From assembly GCA_030426875.1 (NCBI GenBank), contig JAUHXI010000068.1, positions 1 through 7,593 of the forward strand: a DNA stretch of 7,593 bases, read 5' to 3'. The notes beneath the pieces are model-generated. The model was given only the letters and a program-made list of their open reading frames with translations, searched no databases and was not told the origin of the DNA. Positions 1-6,400 of the stretch are shown here, in pieces. Position 1 is the stretch's first letter, and every line of letters starts with the position of its first letter. This DNA is from a bacterium (lineage in GTDB: Bacteria; Patescibacteriota; Gracilibacteria; UM-FILTER-43-11). The position numbers and the translations under genes are program-made.

Positions 1-232
1 CCACCTTGATTTCAAAGGCCTCCACAGCAGCCTTAAGTTTGAGCGCCCCCCGCCCCACATAATGTCCACGATTTTCAACCTCAACTATGTCGTTTCCATC
101 CACCAAAAATCCCGGCTTTTGCACCAACTCACCACTCACTTTAACCTGACCCCCTTTTACCATAAGCCTGGCTTGTGAACGGGTTTTTGAATGTTGATTT
201 TCAACCAAATAATGATCTAAACGAGATTTCAT
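1..232 (-). CDS. tlyA: TlyA-family S4-domain rRNA methyltransferase (hemolysin A family), N-terminal part, cut by window edge
   Basis: I translated this frame by hand. It starts at an ATG at 232-230 and gives 77 residues before the window ends. The protein opens MKSRLDHYLVENQHSKTRSQ, the start of an S4 RNA-binding domain. A segment resembling VKGGQVKVSGELVQKPG follows, then YVGRGALKLKAAVEAF at about residues 57-72. That last stretch corresponds to the conserved Y-V-(S/G)-R-G-x-x-K-L block where the S4 domain meets the FtsJ-like methyltransferase domain in TlyA. Family members are 2'-O-methyltransferases acting on rRNA cytidines, some also annotated as hemolysins. The catalytic domain (about 170-190 further residues) lies outside the window, so activity cannot be judged. 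The start is 26 bases downstream of the transporter stop codon, which suggests one operon. AGGT about 6 bases before the ATG is a weak ribosome site. The family call is secure; the exact substrate is not. Confidence 0.88.
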   Translation of the reverse strand, partial: MKSRLDHYLVENQHSKTRSQARLMVKGGQVKVSGELVQKPGFLVDGNDIVEVENRGHYVGRGALKLKAAVEAFEIKV

Positions 233-258
233 CAGACCTAAACGTTAAGTGAATTGCA

Positions 259-1176
259 TTAACTTAATTGAAGCAATGCAATACCAATCATGATAAAAAT
301 AAAAGCAATAATTTTAAGAAAAATGGCCTCCTTATTGAGTTTTTCAGCCTTAACTTCTTTCATAAATTTTGAAAACAAAAATCCAAAGAAAATAACAGCA
401 AGGGGCTGTACCCCCATAATAACAGATGTTAAAGAGGCCTCTTTTAACGTAAGGGCATACGCAAAAGCCAAGGCACCAACATTCCCTGCAACAACCGTAG
501 TACTCATCATAAACCACCCTCGAAGTGGTATTCTATCGAGCTTCAACTTAACCTTTTTCCGCTTTCGATTGGAATACAAAAATAGCAAGAATGACCCTAT
601 AAAACTGCTCAAAAAATAAACAGAAAAAGCAGCTTCAAAACTCACAAAATTCACTTCATATTTTTTGAAAAACACATCTGAAAAAGACCATAAAAGTGAA
701 GCAACTGCAATCAATCCAAACGCTTTACTCAAGTACCAAATCCCTTTTATTTTTTTGAAAGCAGCGATGGTACCTCCTAAAATTAAAACTAAAAAAGCCA
801 TGAATTGAAAGCCAGAAAGCCGTTCGCCCAAAAAAAACATCGCCATAATAAGTGTGGTGAGCGGCACCAATTGAATCAGCAGGGCAATACGACTTGGATC
901 CTCATTTTTAATCGCCTTAAAATAGAGCATTTCTGGAAAAACCCAAGACATCCCTGCAATAAAAATCATTATAGTGGTAAAAAAATCAGGAAATTCCAAA
1001 CCACCCAGCCATAAAAAGAAAATAAGAAAAGGAAGGTCCATCAAACCCATAAGCCACGTGGCGCCCGCATCATCTTTAATAAAATGCCGCCGAATGGCAG
1101 CGTCTAAAACATTGGAAACCGCCCATAATAAGGGGACAGAGGTTGCGGTGAGGAGCCAAATCGTTGTGGTACTCAT
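259..1176 (-). CDS. EamA/DMT-superfamily transporter, 305 aa
   Basis: This is a predicted inner-membrane carrier of the drug/metabolite transporter superfamily, with two EamA repeats at about residues 8-140 and 152-303. About ten hydrophobic segments are visible, the usual count, and 305 residues is the usual length. The end of repeat 1 carries the typical sequence LVPLTTLIMAMFFLGERLSG (about residues 103-122), including the LGE motif. Repeat 2 ends with a matching VIMGVQPLAVIFFGFLFS stretch (about 252-269). A basic loop (about 203-212, NRKRKKVKLK) separates helices in the second half and fits a cytoplasmic loop. Family members export amino acids, nucleotides or other metabolites, and the substrate cannot be read from sequence. 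There is no Shine-Dalgarno before the ATG. A terminator-like hairpin ends only about 30 bases upstream. A TAGAAT at 1202-1197 on the minus strand could be its -10 box, but no good -35 accompanies it. Probably cotranscribed with tlyA. Confidence 0.9.
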   Translation of the reverse strand: MSTTTIWLLTATSVPLLWAVSNVLDAAIRRHFIKDDAGATWLMGLMDLPFLIFFLWLGGLEFPDFFTTIMIFIAGMSWVFPEMLYFKAIKNEDPSRIALLIQLVPLTTLIMAMFFLGERLSGFQFMAFLVLILGGTIAAFKKIKGIWYLSKAFGLIAVASLLWSFSDVFFKKYEVNFVSFEAAFSVYFLSSFIGSFLLFLYSNRKRKKVKLKLDRIPLRGWFMMSTTVVAGNVGALAFAYALTLKEASLTSVIMGVQPLAVIFFGFLFSKFMKEVKAEKLNKEAIFLKIIAFIFIMIGIALLQLS

Positions 1177-1205
1177 GATTGTTGTCGTGTGATCTCATTC
1201 TACAC

Positions 1206-1239
1206 TAAAAAAGACCAGCATGAGCTAGTCTTTTTTTAG
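1206..1239 (-). terminator. Rho-independent terminator after the 102-aa Cys-rich protein gene
   Basis: The minus strand reads an A-tract, then GAC-x-AGC/GCT-x-GTC stems (GTC at 1228-1230 pairing with GAC at 1213-1215, and GCT with AGC), a 4-base loop, and then a run of six Ts. The flanking A- and T-tracts extend the stem, so it looks symmetrical and could work on either strand. Its place, 18 bases past the stop of the small gene and just before the transporter gene, fits termination of the upstream transcript. A C·A mismatch interrupts the stem. Confidence 0.7.
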
Positions 1240-1256
1240 CATACACCTCAAAATAC

Positions 1257-1565
1257 TTAGAGTGACTCAATTCCAGTACTCATTGCCTCACAAATCTCTA
1301 AATCACTGAGTGATTCAGCTTTATTGTAGCATTTCATTTCTTCTGCATAAGGCATGAGCCCTTGGTATTTACCTTTTTGAAATTCTTCTGAACATTCTTC
1401 AATAGACATTTCTCCGAGTGCACCAAACTCTTCAGTCATGATTTCAATGACATTTTCACACACTGCCTCAGCCGAAGGAGCCTTTAACCAACCAATCCAG
1501 AAAACGACAATCGCCAGGACCAAGATGGCTAAAATGGACAGCATTACTTTTCCAACTTTTTTCAT
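1257..1565 (-). CDS. Small membrane-anchored four-cysteine protein A, 102 aa, function unknown
   Basis: I do not recognise a named family. The protein has a short basic N terminus (MKKVGK), one strongly hydrophobic helix at about residues 7-27 with no lipobox cysteine, then an acidic soluble domain of about 75 residues. This fits a signal anchor with the domain facing the periplasm or cell exterior. Cysteines lie at 36, 58, 79 and 92. They are the only cysteines and all are outside the helix, suggesting two disulfides in a small helical hairpin fold. It is a clear paralogue of the 98-aa product of 1709-2005. Both share W-x-x-W-L-(K/R)-x-P-S, AVCEN, a C-x-x-(E/D)-F-like block, a KC and a final C-E. 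The start is supported by matching N termini and by the shared TAACCCC element 7 bases upstream. It has its own terminator and probably its own promoter. Confidence 0.82.
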   Translation of the reverse strand: MKKVGKVMLSILAILVLAIVVFWIGWLKAPSAEAVCENVIEIMTEEFGALGEMSIEECSEEFQKGKYQGLMPYAEEMKCYNKAESLSDLEICEAMSTGIESL

Positions 1566-1572
1566 GATAAAT

Positions 1573-1579
1573 GGGGTTA
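1573..1579 (-). promoter_or_regulatory. TAACCCC element 7 bases before the start of four-cysteine protein A
   Basis: The minus strand reads ATAAAATCTAACCCCATT just before the ATG at 1565. The seven bases TAACCCC sit where a Shine-Dalgarno would normally be, and no AGGAGG-like sequence is present. The same seven bases precede two other starts in this window at similar spacing. A perfect inverted repeat (TTAGAT-AAA-ATCTAA, 1577-1591) overlaps this copy. Function is unknown. A translational signal or protein-binding site are both possible. Confidence 0.45.
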
Positions 1580-1594
1580 GATTTTATCTAAGTT

Positions 1595-1623
1595 ATTATA
1601 ATCCAATGACCTTAATTAAGCAA
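1595..1623 (-). promoter_or_regulatory. Sigma70-like promoter for four-cysteine protein A
   Basis: A perfect TATAAT -10 box lies on the minus strand at 1600-1595. It is 17 bases from TTGCTT at 1623-1618, which matches three of six bases of TTGACA. Initiation about 7 bases downstream would give a 5' leader of roughly 23 bases containing the TAACCCC element. Confidence 0.5.
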
Positions 1624-1629
1624 TAAAGC

Positions 1630-1654
1630 TTGGCTCAAAAATCACATGAGCCAA
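1630..1654 (-). other. 8-bp stem hairpin (TTGGCTCA/TGAGCCAA) between the two small genes
   Basis: Perfect inverted repeat, arms 1630-1637 and 1647-1654, with a 9-base loop. It shares its last two bases with the neighbouring terminator hairpin at 1653-1691. On the minus strand it comes second, downstream of that terminator, and may be a backup terminator or a processing/stability hairpin. Confidence 0.5.
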
Positions 1655-1691
1655 ATCAAAAAGGCCCACCTGAGGCAGACCTTTTTGATTT
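1653..1691 (-). terminator. Strong terminator hairpin after four-cysteine protein B gene
   Basis: A 12-bp perfect inverted repeat, arms 1653-1664 (AAATCAAAAAGG) and 1680-1691 (CCTTTTTGATTT), with a 15-base loop that can add a GCC/GGC pairing. It lies 18 bases past the stop codon of the 98-aa protein gene. On the minus strand the T-run is inside the 3' arm rather than after it. On the plus strand a further T-run follows. It is either a terminator for the minus-strand gene or a bidirectional one; no plus-strand gene ends here. Confidence 0.65.
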
Positions 1692-1708
1692 TTTAAGATT
1701 GATTCAAT

Positions 1709-2005
1709 CTAAATGACTTCGCACTCATTGAGGGCTTCCATGTCTTTTGCACTTGCCATACATTTTAGCTCTGAATTGGTTGGAGCCTCATCAGGAAATT
1801 CTTCGATCATTTCTTCAAAGTCTGCCACACATATATCCAACCCTTCATTCATAAGGTCTGCATCAATTTCTTCACCATACTCTTCTGACATGATTGAATA
1901 TGTATTTTCACAAACGGCTCTAATAGATGGAGTCCGTAGCCAAACCAACCAAACGACTATTAAAGCTGCCACAACGACAGGGATGATAACTTTTAACGAC
2001 TTCAT
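1709..2005 (-). CDS. Small membrane-anchored four-cysteine protein B, 98 aa, paralogue of protein A
   Basis: Same architecture as its neighbour at 1257-1565: a short N terminus (MKSLK), one hydrophobic helix (about residues 6-23, no lipobox), W-L-x-W-L-R-x-P-S, then an acidic domain with cysteines at 32, 59, 82 and 95. The shared landmarks are AVCEN (30-34), a C-x-x-x-F block near 59-63, L-K-C (80-82) and C-E-V near the end. The last two cysteines are 13 residues apart in both proteins, and only the first interval differs much (27 against 22). The pair looks like a tandem duplication that has diverged considerably while keeping the cysteines, which argues for a real structural role. Location is inferred as membrane-anchored with an exported domain. 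Function is unknown; a periplasmic scaffold, binding or envelope-stress protein are only possibilities. Confidence 0.82.
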   Translation of the reverse strand: MKSLKVIIPVVVAALIVVWLVWLRTPSIRAVCENTYSIMSEEYGEEIDADLMNEGLDICVADFEEMIEEFPDEAPTNSELKCMASAKDMEALNECEVI

Positions 2006-2012
2006 AAAAAGT

Positions 2013-2019
2013 GGGGTTA
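2013..2019 (-). promoter_or_regulatory. TAACCCC element 7 bases before the start of four-cysteine protein B
   Basis: The minus strand reads ATAAAATATAACCCCAC just before the ATG at 2005. Sequence and spacing are nearly identical to the paralogue's leader, and no Shine-Dalgarno is present. A shared origin by duplication could explain this pair, but not the third copy before nrdJ. Confidence 0.45.
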
Positions 2020-2037
2020 TATTTTATGTTCGCTGGC

Positions 2038-2066
2038 ATCTTAACTTCTTACTAAATATTAGTCAA
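2038..2066 (-). promoter_or_regulatory. Sigma70-like promoter for four-cysteine protein B
   Basis: TTGACT at 2066-2061 on the minus strand (five of six matches to TTGACA), a 17-base spacer, then TAAGAT at 2043-2038 (four of six matches to TATAAT). The predicted leader is about 25 bases and contains TAACCCC, the same arrangement as for the paralogue. Confidence 0.45.
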
Positions 2067-2120
2067 TTTTATATTTTCTAAATCAAGGCTTCATAGAGAA
2101 TGAAATTGAATGAGAGGCTA

Positions 2121-2828
2121 TCAGTTAAGCAGCCGATGCAAAACTTCGATGGCTCGCCCTTGTTCAATGAAAAAAGGAGAGGTGGCAAAGGTGATGAACT
2201 CAGCCTGCTTGATCCAATGTTTTATATGAGGAATGCTCATTTTTTCATCAATATAATCCATTTCTGAGGCCCAAAAATCCAAATCAATGTTCAAAATAAA
2301 AGGCCCTCGAGGTCTGGCAGCAAGGAGCTCGGTTTCACTGGTGATGGAAATCAACCCCCCGATCACCCCTTCCTCTCGAGCTGGGGGAATGTAGTTACCC
2401 ACATTCAAAACAGAATTGGTGTACTCAAATACTTTATTTAAATCATGGGCCTCCTCACTCCTTAAATTCCGCTCAGGAATACGGGTATCGCGATGCGCAT
2501 CGATGTGAACCAATGTAATACCCCTTTCAAAAAAACCTTGATGCCACGCCTCATACCAAAAATAAAAGACGTGATTATGGTTATCGACAACGACGATTGG
2601 CTTTTGGGTTTCTGGATGCGGGAGTTTGACGAAATTTTCTAAACCAATGCAAGATTGAAGTTTTTCGTATTCATCAAAATCTTCGAAAACCACCTCTTTT
2701 CCGATTTTCACATCTTCCAAATCACCCTCAATCACACTGGGAACGTAAAGGGTAGGATTTTTTCGTTCCTCAAAGCTCAAGGCGTTGTTGGAGGTTTTTT
2801 TGGTGAGGTAAAAAGGATTTTGGTACAT
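2121..2828 (-). CDS. UPF0489-family protein with arginase-like metal-ligand pattern, 235 aa
   Basis: The protein belongs to the UPF0489 family, whose members also occur in eukaryotes as C5orf22-like proteins. Its biochemical role is not established to my knowledge. Motifs visible (numbered from the ATG at 2828): VDNHNHVFYFW at 81-91, HIDAHRDT at 108-115, NVGNYIPPA at 142-150, LNIDLDFW at 179-186 and ATSPFFIEQ at 215-223. The H-x-D-A-H-x-D and D-x-D blocks resemble the manganese ligands of arginases and the related deacetylase fold, so a metal-dependent hydrolase is a reasonable inference. The frame is open back to an ATG at 2978, giving 285 aa. However, those extra 50 residues overlap the C-terminal coding end of a RAYT transposase in another frame and match no family feature. 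The ATG at 2828, five bases after the RAYT stop, is therefore preferred. It has no clear Shine-Dalgarno. The stop is TGA, followed directly by TAG. Confidence 0.78.
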   Translation of the reverse strand: MYQNPFYLTKKTSNNALSFEERKNPTLYVPSVIEGDLEDVKIGKEVVFEDFDEYEKLQSCIGLENFVKLPHPETQKPIVVVDNHNHVFYFWYEAWHQGFFERGITLVHIDAHRDTRIPERNLRSEEAHDLNKVFEYTNSVLNVGNYIPPAREEGVIGGLISITSETELLAARPRGPFILNIDLDFWASEMDYIDEKMSIPHIKHWIKQAEFITFATSPFFIEQGRAIEVLHRLLN

Positions 2829-2832
2829 GGTT

Positions 2833-3383
2833 TTAATATAGTTGGCTTTTATCTTTTTTCCAATTGATGGGGTTGTGTCGGATGTACTTTCGTATGTGAT
2901 ATAACTCATTTTCGTCCCGGATAATACGGTCGTTGAAACGTGATTGCCATGCGAATTCAAGATCATTTTTGCGAGCAAATTTGGTGACTCCGATTTTGAA
3001 GCCGCGAACGATTGAGGCTAGATTTTTTTATTGCGGGCCGAAATGGTTTTTGTAATTACCGTTTATCTGTAAGGACACAAAATCTTGTGTCCTTACAGAT
3101 GATTGGTGCTCTCTACGTTTATCAATCCACAAAACCCCATGCACATGATCCGGCATCACCACAAATGCATCAAGCATCACGAAAGGAAAATGTTGTGGGA
3201 TTTCTTGCCAACACTCCCATGCCCGGGAGCCAATTTTTGACAAACCCATGATTCCATTTTTAATGGAACCGAAATAATGCTCTTTTTTTTGGTATTGATA
3301 GTCACAAATTAGGCTCCACTACTGCTGTAATCATAACCTTGCAGGCGTGGTGATTTTCGGTTTATGATTGGAAATAGGAGTAT
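2833..3383 (-). pseudogene. Decayed REP-associated tyrosine transposase (RAYT, Y1_Tnp/IS200-like HUH family)
   Basis: Nearly the whole protein can be rebuilt by hand. The N-terminal frame reads RKSPRLQGYDYSSSGA (from 3359), then a TAA at 3311-3309 where a tyrosine is expected, then FVTINTKKK. An A8 run (3290-3283 on the minus strand) shifts the frame into KEHYFGSIKNGIMGLSKIG. The core VMPDHVHGVLWI carries the HUH histidine pair. After a variable linker comes NHFGPQ, a TAA at 3030-3028 where serine is usual, then KNLASIVRGFK, FAWQSRFNDRIIRDE and LYHIRKYIRHNP, with the likely catalytic tyrosine in KYI. The frame ends at TAA 2835-2833 after WKKDKSQLY. RAYTs are single-copy domesticated transposases thought to act on REP palindromes. 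Two stops and a frameshift make this copy inactive. The true N-terminal start cannot be identified; 3383 is approximate. Confidence 0.85.
3065..3100. repeat. REP-type palindrome inside the RAYT linker
   Basis: Perfect inverted repeat with 16-bp arms (3065-3080 and 3085-3100) around the 4-base loop AATC. Its core is GGACACAAAATCTTGTGTCC. It falls in the variable linker of the transposase between the HUH core and the FGPQ block, and on the minus strand it is read in frame as part of SSVRTQDFVSLQ. The core matches the palindrome at 3413-3432 except at one symmetric base pair. Confidence 0.85.
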
Positions 3384-3412
3384 AGGTTTTTCACATTAAT
3401 CAAGACCGAAAA

Positions 3413-3432
3413 GGACGCAAAATCTTGCGTCC
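3413..3432. repeat. REP-type palindrome between nrdJ and the RAYT remnant
   Basis: GGACGCAAAATCTTGCGTCC, 8-bp perfect arms with an AATC loop, about 30 bases upstream of the RAYT N terminus. It differs from the copy at 3065-3100 only by a G:C to A:T exchange that keeps the stem paired. It lies 49 bases past the nrdJ stop codon, and on the minus strand TTTT follows it, so it may also act as the nrdJ terminator or a transcript-end stabiliser. Confidence 0.8.
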
Positions 3433-3480
3433 CTACGGGTTTTTTGGGATTATTATGACAACCTTATTTTTTCTTCTTTT

Positions 3481-6400
3481 TTAACTACACCCACTCGTCT
3501 CCCCACAATCCAAACACTTGTAACAGCTACCGTTACGAATCATGATGGATCCATCAAAGGTACAAAAAGTTGGGTCATCCGTCTTAAATGCAGCAGGAGT
3601 CGTGAAGGTATTGCCTCCCCCAGCATTTACAGCCACGGCTTTTTTAGCTGGTTTGATTTTAGCCTTCTCTAAAACTTTAATCAAATTTCCCTCATCAACA
3701 ACATCATCTTTAGATTTCAAATCTCCAATCATCACAGTGGCACCATTAGAGATAGCCCCTCTCTTCAACATCGTGCCTTCATCGTAGGCCCTGTCCACTA
3801 AATCACCATTGTGATATTTTTTAGCAGAATTTTTAGATAAGAATTTAACAGCCAACCAACGACCAATGTAGTCCATCAACGATTTAGCAATTGGAATTTC
3901 TCGGTTACTCGTCATTCCGGCTGGCTCAAAGCGAGTGTGGGTGAATTTGGCAACTAAAACCTCGAGCGGCACACCGTATTGCAAATTGAGAGAAATAGAA
4001 AGCGCTAAGCTATCCATGATGCCAGAAAGGGTGGATCCTTCCTTGCTCATTTTAATGAAGAACTCACCAGGACTACCATCCTCATAAAGACCAACAGTAA
4101 AGTAACCTTCGTGACCGGCGATGGAGAATTTATGAGTGATGGACTGTCGTTCATTCTCTAAACGGCGACGAAGTGGTTTTTTGGTGATTTCAACCTCCTT
4201 GATTTCGACCTTCTCGTCGTCTTTCTTTTTATCCTTATTTGACGTATTGAGAGGTTGAGACATTTTAGAGCCATCTCGATAAATAGCATTGGCCTTAAGA
4301 GCCAACTTCCAACTAACTTTGTAAGCGTCCATGACCTCTTCCACAGTCGCCTCATTTGGCATGTTGATGGTCTTAGAAATAGACCCAGAAATGAAAGGTT
4401 GAACCGCGCCAAGCATTTTAATATGCCCCATATGGTGAATGAAGCGCTGACCTTTATTACCACAGCGATTGGCACAATCGAAAACAGCCAGGTGATCCTC
4501 ATTGATATAAGGAGCGCCTTCAATGGTCATCGTGCCGCACACGTATTCATTGGCAGCTTCAATTTCCTTGTCATTGAATCCAATTTCTTTCAAGAAATTG
4601 AAAGCGGGATCATTATAAGTTTCCTTTTCAATGCCTAGGCTTTCAAGCAAGTCCTCACCCAAACTGAATTTATTAAAGGCCATTCCAATAGAAAAGAGAT
4701 TGGCCAAGGTTTTCTCAATTTCAATCAAGTGTGATTCATCCAAACCCTTTTCTCTTAAGGTTTTCCAATTCACAAAAGGAGCTTCAACAAGACTACCTCG
4801 TCCAACAATATAATCCAACACTTCTTGAATTTCTTTTTTGTCATACCCCAAATAGTTTAGAGCAACAGGAACAGATTGGTTCACAATTTTCATGTAACCA
4901 CCACCTGCTAATTTTTTAAACTTAACAAGGGCAAAGTCTGGCTCCACACCTGTTGTATCACAATCCATGACCAAGCCAATCGTTCCAGTGGGAGCAATCA
5001 CAGACACTTGAGCATTGCGATAACCATACTTTTCACCTTTTTCTAAAGCCAAATCCCATGCCTTGGTAGCCTCCTTATATAAATAGTCTGGACATTCATC
5101 TTTTTTCAATCCGACAGGGGCGATTTCTAAGCTTTCATATTCAGTTTCTGCCACATTGTAAGCAGCTCGACGATGATTACGAATCACACGCAACATATCC
5201 TCCTTATTATGCTCGTAACGAGGGAAGGCACCATAAGCATCGGCCATTTCGGCAGACGTTTCATAGGAACGCCCTGTCAAAACGGCAGTCAAAGCTCCAG
5301 CAATAGCTCGCCCTTTATCACTGTCATAAGGAATTCCCATCAACATCAAAACCGTTCCGATGTTGGCATATCCTAAACCAAGCGTGCGGTACTCATAACT
5401 TCGTTTAGCAATTTCGTAGCTAGGGAATTGCGCCATCAAAACTGAGATTTCAAGGGTAATCGTCCACAAGCGAATGGCATGAATCATGGCTTTCATGTCA
5501 AATTGAGATTTTTCGACATTGAAGAATTTTAGAAGGTTCAAAGAGGCCAAATTACAAGCCGTATCATCCAAAAACATATACTCACTGCAAGGATTGGAAG
5601 CATTGATCCGTCCATCTTTAGGACAGGTGTGCCATTCATTAATAGTGCTGTCAAATTGGACCCCAGGATCCGCACAAGCCCACGCAGCGAAACCAACTTG
5701 ATCCCAAATTTTGCGAGCCTTAAGCGTCCTGAATGTCTTTCCATCCTTTCGCCCAATCAAATCAAATTCTGCATCATCTTCCACCGCCTTCATGAATTTA
5801 TTGGAAAGACGAATGGAATTATTGGAGTTTTGACCAGAAACAGTGGCATAAGCTTCCCCATTAAAATCACTAGAATAACCGGCGGCAATCAGAGCGGCTA
5901 CCTTCTTCTCCTCTTCCACCTTCCAATTGATGAAGTTTTCGATTTCAGGATGGTCGATATCAATACAAACCATTTTGGCGGCTCGGCGCGTGGTTCCTCC
6001 AGACTTAATGGCACCTGCAGCCCGATCTCCAATCTTAAGAAAAGACATGAGACCAGACGAATGCCCTCCACCAGAAAGACTTTCTCCTGCCCCACGAATG
6101 CTAGAAAAATTACTACCTGTTCCTGATCCATATTTAAAGAGACGTGCTTCTCTGACCCATAAATCCATGATCCCTCCATCATTCACCAAATCATCTTCCA
6201 CTGATTGAATGAAACAAGCATGAGGTTGAGGATGCGTATAAGCGTCTTCAGATTTTTTAACCTCAGCGGTTGCTGGATCCACATAATAATGTCCTTGAGC
6301 GGGACCATTGATACCATAAGAAGAGTAAAGACCTGTGTTGAACCATTGAGGAGAGTTTGGGGCCGCCATCTGATGGATCATCATATGGCTCATTTCTTCT

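Noticed and set aside
3012..3251. Plus-strand open frame of 79 codons across the RAYT remnant.
   Set aside because: It is antisense to the transposase core. Part of it looks like protein only because the REP palindrome reads similarly on both strands.
3028..3311. Stop-codon recoding (TAA read as an amino acid) to explain the broken RAYT.
   Set aside because: The two sites would need different residues (Tyr and Ser), a frameshift is also present, and other genes here, including nrdJ, end in TAA. Pseudogene decay explains everything.
4158..4523. Minus-strand open frame of 121 codons and other frames inside nrdJ.
   Set aside because: These lie entirely within the nrdJ coding region in other frames and have biased, unrecognisable composition.
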